DNA of 28,375 bases from Clostridiales bacterium (GCA_003525905.1 DQIA01000073.1:1-28375); one strand, 5' to 3'. Counted from the stretch's first letter, positions 1-8,417 are shown. Notes: generated by a model not told the origin, from the letters alone. Program-made: numbers and translations.

Positions 1-58
1 AATGGAGAATACGCTATGACAGCCGGTTGCACCCTTACTGATGTATTCGTTTGTCACT

Positions 59-92
59 GCTCCGTCCGGCTTTGCTGGAACGGAGCTTTTTT
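59..92 (+). terminator. Rho-independent terminator of an upstream gene
   Basis: GCTCCG, one unpaired T and CC pair with GG, one unpaired A and CGGAGC around a small loop, and six T follow at 87-92. This is the textbook form of an intrinsic terminator on the plus strand. The gene it would end lies mostly or wholly left of the window. It also means that an ATG at 16, although in frame with the next gene, would place a terminator inside that gene, so a start after the hairpin is preferred. Confidence 0.7.
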
Positions 93-93
93 C

Positions 94-933
94 GTGAGGG
101 GGTGGCTGACGATCCGACGAACATTTCGAGCGTTTTGCACCGAGCAGGGTAAGGTGGACTTGCTTTCACAGTGGGATACTGCGCGCAATGCTCCTCTGAC
201 GCCGGATGACGTGACGTTCGGTAGCCACAAAAAGGTCTGGTGGACCTGCCCAAGTGGTCACTCGTGGCAGGCGATGGTCTACACCCGTAGCGCGGGCGCG
301 GGCTGCCCCTACTGTACGGGCCGCAAGGCTTCACCCGAGCAGAACAGCCTGGCAAAGCAGTTTCCCGCGCTGGCGGTAGAATGGGATGACGAAAAGAACG
401 CGCCCCTGACACCGCGGGACGTCACACCCGGCAGCCACAAGCTCATCTGGTGGAGATGCCAGAAAGGGCATTCCTACCACTCCGCCGTCAAGACGCGCGT
501 GCAAGGTAGCGGTTGCCCCTACTGCGCGGGAAAGAGCGTACTGCCTGAGGAAAACTCGCTCGCGGCTGAGTATCCGGTAATCGCGAAAGACTGGGACGCA
601 GCGAAGAACAAGCCGCTGACCCCGAATCAGGTGATCTCCGGCACGAAGCACAAGGTCTGGTGGCTCTGCCTGAAAGGCCATTCCTACCGCGCCGTGATTG
701 CGCAGCGCGTGCAGCGCGGCGACGGCTGCCCTTACTGCGCCAACCGAAAGGTGCTGCCGGGCTTCAACGACTTAGCGACCGCAGCGCCGCTGGTGGCGAA
801 GCAATGGCACGAAACCCTCAACGGTGCGCTGACACCGGAGATGGTCACCGCCGGAAGCCACAAAAAAGCGAGGTGGCGGTGTCCCTATGGCCATGTCTGG
901 AAAGCGGCCATCTACTCGCGCGCGGGCGTGTAG
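94..933 (+). CDS. Zinc-ribbon repeat protein (DUF4379-like), ended by an internal TAG
   Basis: The 279-residue product is built from four repeats of about 70 residues. Each has a W-[DE/H] start, an N-x-x-LTP-x-x-V-x-x-GS-[HT]-K stretch, W-W/RW-x-C-x-x-GH, and a closing C-P-Y-C. The C, H, C, C set suggests one zinc site per repeat, as in the DUF4379 'probable zinc-ribbon' family, whose role is unknown to me; some members are linked to DNA-acting enzymes. The GTG start at 94 was chosen because GGAG lies 8 bases upstream and because an earlier ATG (16) would span a terminator; GTG at 154 is an alternative. The fourth repeat is cut by TAG at 931-933 just before its CPVC. No partner gene is visible. 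Family assignment is fairly sure, function is not. Confidence 0.7.
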   Translation: MRGWLTIRRTFRAFCTEQGKVDLLSQWDTARNAPLTPDDVTFGSHKKVWWTCPSGHSWQAMVYTRSAGAGCPYCTGRKASPEQNSLAKQFPALAVEWDDEKNAPLTPRDVTPGSHKLIWWRCQKGHSYHSAVKTRVQGSGCPYCAGKSVLPEENSLAAEYPVIAKDWDAAKNKPLTPNQVISGTKHKVWWLCLKGHSYRAVIAQRVQRGDGCPYCANRKVLPGFNDLATAAPLVAKQWHETLNGALTPEMVTAGSHKKARWRCPYGHVWKAAIYSRAGV

Positions 934-981
934 CAGTGCGGCTGCCCCGTCTGCGCCGGGAAAACCAAGCGAACCAAGTAA
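931..981 (+). other. Lost C-terminal end of the zinc-ribbon protein after an in-frame TAG
   Basis: Reading on through TAG (931-933) in the same frame gives Q-C-G-C-P-V-C-A-G-K and a few basic residues before TAA at 979-981. This restores the CPxC half of the fourth zinc ribbon at the position expected from the other three repeats. The stop is therefore probably a nonsense change or a base-call error. Amber read-through cannot be excluded from the sequence. Confidence 0.6.
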
Positions 982-986
982 ACCCA

Positions 987-1002
987 GCCCGCGGAGGCGG
1001 GC
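987..1002. repeat. Short perfect hairpin between the zinc-ribbon and surface-protein genes
   Basis: GCCCGC-GGAG-GCGGGC forms a 6-bp stem with a 4-base loop. It follows the TAA at 979-981 closely, as a terminator would, but AAAATATA and not a T run comes next, so it is at best a weak terminator or mRNA end structure. Confidence 0.35.
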
Positions 1003-1032
1003 AAAATATAGTGAATCTTAGGAGGTAATGGA

Positions 1033-2634
1033 ATGAAACGGCGATTATTGGCAAGTTTAATGACACTTGTCATGATGCTGAGCATGCTGCCAACGGCAGT
1101 TTGGGCAAGGGAAACGGGCAGCGGCGGCTCTCAGGAAACTGAGGATACCGCAAAACTCAAACCGCAGAGCGGCGAGGAGGGAACTTCCCGTGAGACTGCG
1201 ACGAGTAAGGAGCTTGATTTGGCTGATGGCTCCATTGTCATCTCTGCGCGCGGCTACACGCAGTATAAAGAGAGCGGCAATGTGAGTGAGGACTCTGATG
1301 ATGGTAATTACACCATCAAGCAGACGGATAGCACCACTGCAACCACGAACACTATCACCGTCACCGGCGGCGATCACACGATCACGCTGAACGGCGTGAA
1401 TATCGATGTGTCGGGTATGTCGGCGGGCGTTCCCTGCGCGTTTGCCATTGAAAGCGGCGAAGTGACGCTGGTGCTGGCGGATGAAAGCGAAAACACGCTC
1501 AAGTCCGGCTGGATTAACGAGGACAACGCCGATACCGGCATTTCCTATGCTGGCCTGTGGGTTCAGGAACAGGCGCAGGTAGTTATCAATGGCAACACAG
1601 GCAAGCTGGCTGCGGTTGGTGGCGGCAGTGGTAGTAGCGAATTGGGTAACACCAGTTTGGCGGCCGGTATCGGTGCAAGCCGCGCCCATGCCAGCAATAA
1701 AAACGATCCTTGGAAAAGCAATGTGGGGACTATCACTATTAAGGGCGGCGTGATCACCGCCACCGGCTCTGCGGCTGGCACCTACGGCGGCGCAGGCATC
1801 GGCGGCGGCAACAATAACAGCAAGATTATAGTCAATGGCGGAAAAGTTATTGCTACGTCGGGAAAGATTGACAAGGATAGCAGAGGTGCAGCTGGTATCG
1901 GCAGTGCATACGGACAAAATGGCATGAAGACCATCACGATTACCGGTGGTGAAGTAAAGGCTACGGGTAATAGTGCAGGTATCGGCGGCGGCGCTTATCG
2001 CAATGCCGGTACGATTTTGATTACCGGCGGTACGGTTACTGCGATCTCCGAAAGTGCTGGCGCAGGTATCGGCGGCGGTGGCGGAGACTGGCCGGGTGAT
2101 AATATGGGTGTAAACGGCAGCATTACTATTACCGGCGGTACGGTTATTGCACAGGGCGGTCCCTATGGTGCCGGTATCGGTGGCGGCGGCTGGAAGAATC
2201 AGGCTGGCAATAACGCTGGTGCGCAGGCCAGCGGAAACATTACGATTTCTGGTGGCATTGTGACCGCCACGGGTGGTCAATATGCTCCCGGTATCGGTAG
2301 TGGCGCGGTTTCTGACCATAATGGAAAAACTGTTCATGTTCTCAGCGGCCGAATGGGCGAGATCGTTATTTCCGGCGGCAGTGTGACTGCCACAAACGGC
2401 AGCGACTTTGTTGCGGAAGGTGGTAAGTCCTACAAGACATTAGATGACGGCGGCGTCGCAAATGTGAATACCGGCATCGGCCAGGGTGTGAACGCTAGTG
2501 ATGACTCTCAGACGGCATTTGAGGACTGGACGCTCAAGGACGGTAACGGTGAGACCATCATCGAGGTTGAGGAATTCAGCAGCAACTCCGTCACCTATAC
2601 CCGCAACGGCGGAGAACAAAACCGATGCAGATGA
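1033..2634 (+). CDS. Secreted surface protein, N-terminal part (beta-helix-like Gly-rich repeats), frameshifted
   Basis: A strong GGAGG lies 7 bases before ATG 1033. Residues 1-25 are a signal peptide: K-R-R, a hydrophobic stretch rich in L and M, and A-V-W-A before the likely cut. From about residue 95 comes a beta-structured domain (T-I-T-V-T-G-G-D, T-L-N-G-V), then about seven repeats between 1735 and 2310 of the form I-T-[IV]-x-G-G-x-[VI]-x-A-T ... A-G-I-G-G-G. Such repeats suggest a right-handed beta-helix like that of the Cthe_2159-type carbohydrate-binding family; this is an inference from pattern. The frame ends at TGA 2632-2634 without any wall anchor, while the next frame continues directly with the missing remainder of the protein. 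It is therefore best read as the first 530 or so residues of one protein of about 1960 residues. Confidence 0.75.
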   Translation: MKRRLLASLMTLVMMLSMLPTAVWARETGSGGSQETEDTAKLKPQSGEEGTSRETATSKELDLADGSIVISARGYTQYKESGNVSEDSDDGNYTIKQTDSTTATTNTITVTGGDHTITLNGVNIDVSGMSAGVPCAFAIESGEVTLVLADESENTLKSGWINEDNADTGISYAGLWVQEQAQVVINGNTGKLAAVGGGSGSSELGNTSLAAGIGASRAHASNKNDPWKSNVGTITIKGGVITATGSAAGTYGGAGIGGGNNNSKIIVNGGKVIATSGKIDKDSRGAAGIGSAYGQNGMKTITITGGEVKATGNSAGIGGGAYRNAGTILITGGTVTAISESAGAGIGGGGGDWPGDNMGVNGSITITGGTVIAQGGPYGAGIGGGGWKNQAGNNAGAQASGNITISGGIVTATGGQYAPGIGSGAVSDHNGKTVHVLSGRMGEIVISGGSVTATNGSDFVAEGGKSYKTLDDGGVANVNTGIGQGVNASDDSQTAFEDWTLKDGNGETIIEVEEFSSNSVTYTRNGGEQNRCR

Positions 2635-5600
2635 AGTGAAGACTGCGCTGGAAGCCATCAGCACTGACGATCCCGATGTGGAGGCGATCAGAGCGGCAGA
2701 AAAGAAGTATAACGCCCTTTCGGCCTCTCTGCGCTATTATGTTGACGCGACTGTTGCAGCAGGCCATACGCTCGAAAACCTGAAGGAGAGCCTTAAAGGT
2801 CAGACACAGGTGAAAGTCAGCTTTGACCTGAATTATACCGGCGCGCCGAATAAATCTGAGCAGGATGTCACTTACTACGCTGAGGCAGACCTTGGAATTC
2901 CAGAGCGTACAAACTATGTCTTCACAGGTTGGTATTTGGGTGACCGTCAGATCACAGACGGTACCGGTAAGACCGAAAATTACCCGCTGCTTACCGAAGA
3001 AACGTTGACGGCCCACTGGGTCACTGAAGTCGAAGGCACGGGCACAGTGGATGATCCTTACATCATCGTGAACGGCAGCAACATGGTGGCGCTGTCCCAT
3101 ATCACGCTGGGCATTGGTACGGAGGACGATTATAACGTGTTTGGCGGTGCAAGCTGGACAAGCCTGCTCGCGGCCTCGTACAGACTGGGAAAGGACATTA
3201 CCTTGTCCACGGAAGAGGGCTTCTATGGTATCGGCGGCTACGTCTATCCGGACGTGGCAAGCTGGCGAAATGTTTTCTGCGGTACCTTTGACGGTATGGA
3301 CAGCGATGGAAATGTTCATACGATTACGTTGAATATCGACACCACCAAATATTCCAGCGAGGTTGGCAGCGGCGACGATAACAATACCCCTCTGGGCCAT
3401 GTTATTCTCAGTGATGACGGTACAAATCAGACCCACGTTGAAGTTACCGGCGGTATCTTCAACTATGTATCCAACTGCACCATCAAAAACTTGACCACCA
3501 CCGGCAGCGTGAAGCTGGCCACCAAAGCAGGTTACTGTGGTGTGGTCGTGGGTTCGATCGGCAATGTCTCCAATAACTTCGGTGGTACGAACAAGAGCGT
3601 CTTTGAAAATTGCACCAACAATGCTGATGCGGAAGTGGGTGCGATCTTCAATGTGTCCGCTATCGGCGGCATCTTCGGTAATGCATCCGGCGGCACGGTG
3701 ACCGTAACGAATTGCAAAAATACCGGCAAGATCGTGGCCGGTAAGGCGCTGACGCTGAAAAGCGGCAACACGACCCTGTCTCAGGGCAACAGTCTTGCCG
3801 GTGGTATTTGCAGCATTGTCGGTGCAGCTGCGACCTTTACGGACTGCACCAACACCGGCGACATCGTGGCTGACCGCGCCACGGAGCTCGGCCAGCGCAG
3901 CTCTCGCGCTGCCGGTATCTGCGGTCAGGCAAATAACAAAAATGTGACGTTCACAAATTGCGTGAACACGGGCAATATTAAGAGCGAAGCGCAGTCCACC
4001 AACGCGGCGGCCGGTATTGTCGGTACGACAATTTCTACGCTGCCGATGACCAACTGCACCAGCTCCGGCACGGTTTACGCCAAGGACGGTCGCGCCGGTG
4101 CGATCTTCGGCGCGTATAGCCCTGTCGGCAGCCTGCCCGAGGGCGCTATCCTGGAAGGCTGCTATCAGATCGTGACGGCCGGGGCAGAAAACACTGGCTG
4201 GAAGCTCTCTGATAATTCCGCGTCGGTCACGGGCGAAGAGCTCAAGGTCCCCGTGACAGGCGAAGAGACCAACTTCTTCAGCGTGGAGCGCTACGTGGTG
4301 GACGGCGGCGACGGCGCCAAGGCCGCCGACCTGTTCAACGCGGACGGCTCCAAGCTGTACAACGACCTGACCCATAACGAGAATCTGGTGGAGGACGCGT
4401 ATCCGTTCCAGACCGCGGACGACGCCTACGTGATCTCCAACGCGCAGCAGTACATGAACCTTGTCAAGGCCATTCAGGGCGACGAGGCGGCGCAGACCGC
4501 CGTGCTCGGCAGACGCCTTTCCAGCGCGGATGCGACGTCCAAGGCGGTCGCGCTGGCAACGGCCTATGTGAAGATCGCGAAGGACTTCACACTCTCTGAT
4601 GTGGACGCCATCGGCCTCGGCACGACGGCGATTCCGTTCAGCGGCACGATCGACGGCCAGAGCCATACCGTGACCCTGAACATCAATGCGGAAGCCCTTA
4701 CGAAGAAGCAGACCACGCTCATCGGCATTGTGGGCGATTCCGCGGGCGCGACGGTGAAGGACCTGAACGTCAAGGGTAGCGTGTCCATTATCACGGATGC
4801 GAACAACGATAAGCCCATTTACATCGGTTCGATCGTGGCGAGCGGCAGCGGTGTGACGATCGAGAACTGCAATAGCACGGTCGCCATCACGGCGGAGAGC
4901 AAGTGCATGGTCAATCAGGCCACCATGGGCATGATCTACGCGGGCGGTCTGATTGGTTCACAGAGCGCGGGCGCGGTGGTGAAGGATTCCACCCACAAGG
5001 GCAATGTCACCGTGACCGCACCCAAGAATCCCACCGCGGGCGGCATTGCCGGTTCCTATGTCGGCACGATGGAAAGCGTGACAGCGCGCGGTGATGTCAC
5101 GGCGAATGAGAAGTACGTTACCGGCGTTGCAAAATTCGGCGAGAACTCCTACGCGGGCGGCATCACCGGTTCCATGAGCGGCACGCTGGAGAACGTGACG
5201 GCCGCGGGCATTATTACGGCAACGAATGATTCCACGTTGAGTGATACCCGTTATGCCTACGCAGGCGGTCTGGTCGGCAGCAGCGGAAGCGGCCTGACTG
5301 TGGATGGCGGCAAGGCGCTGACCACGGTGAAAACCGTAGTCAGCGGTGAAAAGACGGAGTTCCGCAGCGGTGCCATGCTGGGTTACGGAACGGCTGCTGT
5401 TTCCGGTGATAGCTGGTACGTCAAGACGGCCGATATTGCCGAGGTTTCCGGCGCGACGGCCATCGACACCACGGTGCTTAACGGCAAGACCTTCGGTGAC
5501 ACGACGACCATGGCCGTCCCCACTGGCGTAACCATGTCTTCCGATTATGCATCCCTCGACAGTTCCCTTAAGACGAACAATGTTTCCTTCATCAAAGCCG

Positions 5601-6919
5601 GTAACGGTACGGTTGATCTGGTCTACGACGGTCAGACGTTCTTCACTAAGGAGATCACTGTTGCACAGAAGCCTTTGAGCAAGGATGATGTCACCATTAC
5701 CGGCATCAACGACAAGTACCCCTCTCATGAGGCTGCCGAAGCTGCCAAGGACGGTATCGGTATCGTCTATGACGGCAAGAAACTGACCACAGACGACTAC
5801 ACTGTGTCCCGTGAGGATGGTAAGTTTACCATTACCTTTGAGGGTAACTACTCCGGAACCGTGAAGCAGGCCTACCAGGTAGAGATCGGCCTACCCACTG
5901 TCACCGTTTCCGACGCTACCTTTACTTACGACGGTCAGAATCACACCATCGTCGTTAACAACCCCAACAATGACGATGTGAAGTTTAGCCTGAGCCAGTC
6001 CGGTTACGGCGCACAGATCGAGAAGAAGGCTGCCGGTACTTATGTGATTTACTGGCAGGCTACGAAGGAAGATAAGAACGTTTCCGGCTCTGCTACCCTT
6101 GTAATCAACAAGGCCACACTGACCATCAAGGCAGACAACCAGTCCATGTATGTCGGCGGCAAGCTGCCCACGTTCACCTATACGGCTATGGGCCTTGTGA
6201 AGGGCGACACGCTGACGACTGCACCGACACTGACCTGCACGGCGGACGGTATGACGGTCGGCAAGTTCGATATCGTTCCCTCTGGCGCTGACGCCGGCAA
6301 TAACTACAAGATCACCTATGTCAACGGTACGCTGACGGTCTCGCGCCGCCACAGCAGCTCTTCCACGACGCCTGAGCCGACGCCGGATGACAGCACCAGC
6401 TTTGTGGACGTTCCCGCGAACGCTTACTTTGCCGATGCAGTGAAGTGGGCAGTCGATAAGGGGATCACCAACGGCCTGTCTGACACGATGTTTGGCCCCT
6501 ACGAGTCCTGCACGCGTGCGCAGATCGTGACGTTCCTGTGGCGCGCCGCCGGCAGCCCCGAGCCGAAGACCGCAAGCAGCTTCACGGATGTTCCCGCGAA
6601 CGCTTACTATGCCAAGGCGGTTGCCTGGGCCGTTGAGAACGGCGTCACGAACGGCATGACTGAGACGACATTCGCGCCCGATGCGACCTGCACCCGCGGC
6701 CAGAGCGTGACGTTCCTGCACCGTGCGCTCAAGGGCACCGCGAGCGGCAGTGCGAACTTCACGGATGTTCCCGCGAATGCGTTCTACGCCGACGCCGTCA
6801 ACTGGGCGGTCGCAAGCGACGTGACGAACGGTACCTCCAACACGACGTTCAGCCCCAACGCGGACTGCACGCGCGCGGAGATCGTGACGTTCCTCTACAG
6901 AGCCTATCAGGGCAAGTAA
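2612..6919 (+). CDS. Surface protein, C-terminal part: GLUG-like repeats, MBG-like domain and three SLH domains
   Basis: This is the continuation of the preceding frame after a shift near 2612-2621. The first ATG in this frame (2498) lies within the coding part of the other frame and has no supporting start signals, so it is not a credible start. Domains in order: a helical segment (about 2615-2800); an InlB/Listeria-Bacteroides-type repeat with F-x-G-W-Y and L-T-A-H-W (about 2810-3020); a long beta region with at least eight GLUG-like units, A-G-G-I-x-G ... V-x-x-C-x-[NS]-x-G-x-[IV] (about 3650-4100 and 4930-5310); MBG-like beta domains (about 5890-6345); a Ser/Thr/Pro linker; and three SLH domains beginning near 6401, 6581 and 6758, each with F-x-D-V-P-A-N-A, W-A-V and F-x-P-x-x-x-C-T-R. 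SLH triplets bind secondary cell-wall polymer, so the protein is probably a cell-surface adhesin or carbohydrate binder. Ligand unknown. Confidence 0.8.
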   Translation, partial: ENKTDADEVKTALEAISTDDPDVEAIRAAEKKYNALSASLRYYVDATVAAGHTLENLKESLKGQTQVKVSFDLNYTGAPNKSEQDVTYYAEADLGIPERTNYVFTGWYLGDRQITDGTGKTENYPLLTEETLTAHWVTEVEGTGTVDDPYIIVNGSNMVALSHITLGIGTEDDYNVFGGASWTSLLAASYRLGKDITLSTEEGFYGIGGYVYPDVASWRNVFCGTFDGMDSDGNVHTITLNIDTTKYSSEVGSGDDNNTPLGHVILSDDGTNQTHVEVTGGIFNYVSNCTIKNLTTTGSVKLATKAGYCGVVVGSIGNVSNNFGGTNKSVFENCTNNADAEVGAIFNVSAIGGIFGNASGGTVTVTNCKNTGKIVAGKALTLKSGNTTLSQGNSLAGGICSIVGAAATFTDCTNTGDIVADRATELGQRSSRAAGICGQANNKNVTFTNCVNTGNIKSEAQSTNAAAGIVGTTISTLPMTNCTSSGTVYAKDGRAGAIFGAYSPVGSLPEGAILEGCYQIVTAGAENTGWKLSDNSASVTGEELKVPVTGEETNFFSVERYVVDGGDGAKAADLFNADGSKLYNDLTHNENLVEDAYPFQTADDAYVISNAQQYMNLVKAIQGDEAAQTAVLGRRLSSADATSKAVALATAYVKIAKDFTLSDVDAIGLGTTAIPFSGTIDGQSHTVTLNINAEALTKKQTTLIGIVGDSAGATVKDLNVKGSVSIITDANNDKPIYIGSIVASGSGVTIENCNSTVAITAESKCMVNQATMGMIYAGGLIGSQSAGAVVKDSTHKGNVTVTAPKNPTAGGIAGSYVGTMESVTARGDVTANEKYVTGVAKFGENSYAGGITGSMSGTLENVTAAGIITATNDSTLSDTRYAYAGGLVGSSGSGLTVDGGKALTTVKTVVSGEKTEFRSGAMLGYGTAAVSGDSWYVKTADIAEVSGATAIDTTVLNGKTFGDTTTMAVPTGVTMSSDYASLDSSLKTNNVSFIKAGNGTVDLVYDGQTFFTKEITVAQKPLSKDDVTITGINDKYPSHEAAEAAKDGIGIVYDGKKLTTDDYTVSREDGKFTITFEGNYSGTVKQAYQVEIGLPTVTVSDATFTYDGQNHTIVVNNPNNDDVKFSLSQSGYGAQIEKKAAGTYVIYWQATKEDKNVSGSATLVINKATLTIKADNQSMYVGGKLPTFTYTAMGLVKGDTLTTAPTLTCTADGMTVGKFDIVPSGADAGNNYKITYVNGTLTVSRRHSSSSTTPEPTPDDSTSFVDVPANAYFADAVKWAVDKGITNGLSDTMFGPYESCTRAQIVTFLWRAAGSPEPKTASSFTDVPANAYYAKAVAWAVENGVTNGMTETTFAPDATCTRGQSVTFLHRALKGTASGSANFTDVPANAFYADAVNWAVASDVTNGTSNTTFSPNADCTRAEIVTFLYRAYQGK

Positions 6920-6930
6920 ATCCAACTGAA

Positions 6931-6964
6931 AAAAGCGGCGGTTCCGATGAACCGCCGCTTTTTT
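6931..6964 (+). terminator. Strong Rho-independent terminator of the surface-protein gene
   Basis: A perfect 12-bp stem, AAGCGGCGGTTC (6933-6944) with GAACCGCCGCTT (6949-6960), closes a CGAT loop and runs into TTTTTT. It begins 11 bases after the TAA. Confidence 0.93.
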
Positions 6965-6972
6965 ACGCCGCC

Positions 6973-7001
6973 TTGACAAGCGCGCCCGCCCTCGGTATAC
7001 T
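6973..7001 (+). promoter_or_regulatory. Sigma-A-type promoter for the ATC hydrolase-like gene
   Basis: A perfect -35 TTGACA (6973-6978) is followed after exactly 17 bases by TATACT (6996-7001). Transcription would start near 7008, leaving a leader of about 65 bases before the ATG at 7074. This rules out the in-frame ATG at 7002 as the start. Confidence 0.88.
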
Positions 7002-7036
7002 ATGACCAAAAGCACGACGGCAGTCAAAAATACAGA

Positions 7037-7058
7037 CGAGTTTGAGACATCAAACTCG
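7037..7058 (+). promoter_or_regulatory. Leader hairpin just before the ribosome-binding site
   Basis: CGAGTTTGA (7037-7045), a GACA loop, and TCAAACTCG (7050-7058) form a perfect 9-bp stem that ends a few bases before AGAGGAGAG. There is no T run after it, so it is not a terminator. It could stabilise the mRNA or bind a regulator; this is inference. Confidence 0.5.
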
Positions 7059-7073
7059 AAAAGAGGAGAGCAA

Positions 7074-7706
7074 ATGAAGTATCTTGGAAAGCCCGCGGGC
7101 ATGTGGGCGCTGTTTGCCGGATCGTTTGAAAAGCACCTGACGGTCGAATTCGACTTGACCGCGGGGCAGGCGAAGGACGTTGCGGCGCGCGCCAAAAAGA
7201 AATATCGCGAGATTATCGCGAAGCTGCCGGAATTTGACAAGCGCGACCGCTTCGAAATGAACATCGTCAACTGCGCGATGCTCGCCGCGTTTATCCTGTG
7301 CATGCCGCAGCGGCCGGACATCAAAACGCTGACGGACTACTACGCCGCGGCGATGATGACGCCTACGATGAAGGCTTTCTGCCGCGCGAGCGGAAAGAAA
7401 AAGTTCACGCCCAAGGACATCGAGGGCATGAAGGCGACGGCGAAGCTGCGCGCGGGCGACCGCAACCCCTATTCGTGGAGCATGGACTTTTTCGAGTACG
7501 AGGACGGCAGCGGCTACGAGGCGCGCTTCACGACCTGCGGCATCTGCACGCTGATGCAGGTGTTGGGGCTCTACGATCTGACGCCCGCGCTGTGCCATCT
7601 CGACTACACGATGAGCGACGCGGGCGGCGCGTCGGATTTCGTGCGCGAGTACACGCTCGCCTCCGGCGGCCCCTACTGCGACTGCGGGTATCACAAAAAG
7701 CAGTGA
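7074..7706 (+). CDS. L-2-amino-thiazoline-4-carboxylic acid hydrolase-like protein
   Basis: The 210-residue soluble protein has the layout of the ATC hydrolase family: a helical N-terminal half and a Cys-rich C-terminal half with T-C-G-I-C (155-158), A-L-C-x-x-D (C174, D177) and a closing C-D-C-G (202-205). The founding enzyme opens the thiazoline ring of ATC on the way to L-cysteine. Many clostridial members have been given this name by similarity alone, so the substrate here is uncertain. ATG 7074 is preceded by AGAGGAGAG at good spacing, and the upstream promoter and leader hairpin fit this start. It is a single-gene unit between two terminators. Confidence 0.7.
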   Translation: MKYLGKPAGMWALFAGSFEKHLTVEFDLTAGQAKDVAARAKKKYREIIAKLPEFDKRDRFEMNIVNCAMLAAFILCMPQRPDIKTLTDYYAAAMMTPTMKAFCRASGKKKFTPKDIEGMKATAKLRAGDRNPYSWSMDFFEYEDGSGYEARFTTCGICTLMQVLGLYDLTPALCHLDYTMSDAGGASDFVREYTLASGGPYCDCGYHKKQ

Positions 7707-7712
7707 AAAAGC

Positions 7713-7744
7713 AAAAAGGATGCGTCTTTCGATGCATCCTTTTT
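7713..7744. terminator. Bidirectional terminator between convergent genes
   Basis: AAAAAGGATGC (7713-7723) pairs with GCATCCTTTTT (7734-7744), with a few more pairs toward a TTTC loop. The A run and T run make it work in both directions, ending the ATC hydrolase-like gene on the plus strand and the alarmone synthetase gene on the minus strand. Confidence 0.9.
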
Positions 7745-7760
7745 CCTTTATGTAGGGGAC

Positions 7761-8417
7761 TCAATCTTCGTTGTAGGCATCCGAGGCCTTGATGCGTTGG
7801 TACATGTCCTGCATCTGGCGGTCGATCTCAGCGATCTTGCCCGCGCATTCGAACATCTCCTCGTTGATGCCCTCGGGCAGCTTCGTTTTGTCGACCTTGT
7901 AGCGGATATCGTGCTCAAGGCTCGCCCAGAAGTCCATGGCGATCGTGCGCAGCTGGATCTCCGCCACGACGTATTCCGTCCGGTCGGAGAGGTAGACGGG
8001 CACCTTGATGTCCATGTGCAGCGAGCGGTAGCCGTTGTAGTTCGGCGTCTGGATGTAGTCCTGCTTTTTGACGATCTCCACATCCGTCTGCCGCGCCAGC
8101 ATCTCGCCCACGCGGTAGACATCGTCGATGTAGCTGCAAACGACGCGCACGCCCGCGATGTCGTTGATGTTTTTTCGCGCGGACTCGATCGAGAGCGGCA
8201 GGCCGCGCTTGATGAGCTTGGCGACGATGCTCGATTGCGATTTGACGCGCCCGTCGATGTGGTGGATGGGGTTTCGCGCGTAGAGGACGTTGAACTCGCT
8301 GTTGAGGATGTTGAATTTCAGCGTGAGCTGCCGAACCGCCGCGTCATAGAGATTCTGCATGACAAGAAAGTCATGCGGATCTTCGCAGAGTGCGGCGCCG
8401 TTCCCCGTTCGATTCAT
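7761..8417 (-). CDS. Small alarmone synthetase, GTP pyrophosphokinase (RelQ/YjbM-like)
   Basis: At 218 residues it has only the RelA/SpoT synthetase domain, with no hydrolase, TGS or ACT domain, as in the small alarmone synthetases of Firmicutes. Motifs seen: R-V-K-S-x-x-S-I-x-x-K-L (57-69), D-I-A-G-V-R (86-91), N-Y-N-G-Y-R-S-L-H (126-134) and E-I-Q-L-R-T with W164, E168 and H169. These form the ATP- and GTP-binding site that makes (p)ppGpp. The start is preceded by AAGGAAGG at good spacing and a promoter lies 60-90 bases upstream. Such enzymes are usually controlled by transcription during envelope stress and by binding ppGpp or RNA; nothing here shows which. RelQ versus RelP cannot be settled by eye. 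Confidence 0.92.
   Translation of the reverse strand: MNRTGNGAALCEDPHDFLVMQNLYDAAVRQLTLKFNILNSEFNVLYARNPIHHIDGRVKSQSSIVAKLIKRGLPLSIESARKNINDIAGVRVVCSYIDDVYRVGEMLARQTDVEIVKKQDYIQTPNYNGYRSLHMDIKVPVYLSDRTEYVVAEIQLRTIAMDFWASLEHDIRYKVDKTKLPEGINEEMFECAGKIAEIDRQMQDMYQRIKASDAYNED

Noticed and set aside
1735..2310. Direct repeat array (possible CRISPR or satellite)
   Set aside because: The repeats are protein-level Gly-rich repeats in an open frame with variable spacing, not DNA repeats with unique spacers.
2591..4666. Open frame of 691 codons on the minus strand
   Set aside because: It is opposite the SLH protein gene, shows no motif, start signal or domain, and its length follows from the codon bias of the real gene.
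7002..7073. Upstream in-frame ATG for the ATC hydrolase-like gene
   Set aside because: It begins at the last base region of the -10 box, so it would not be on the message.
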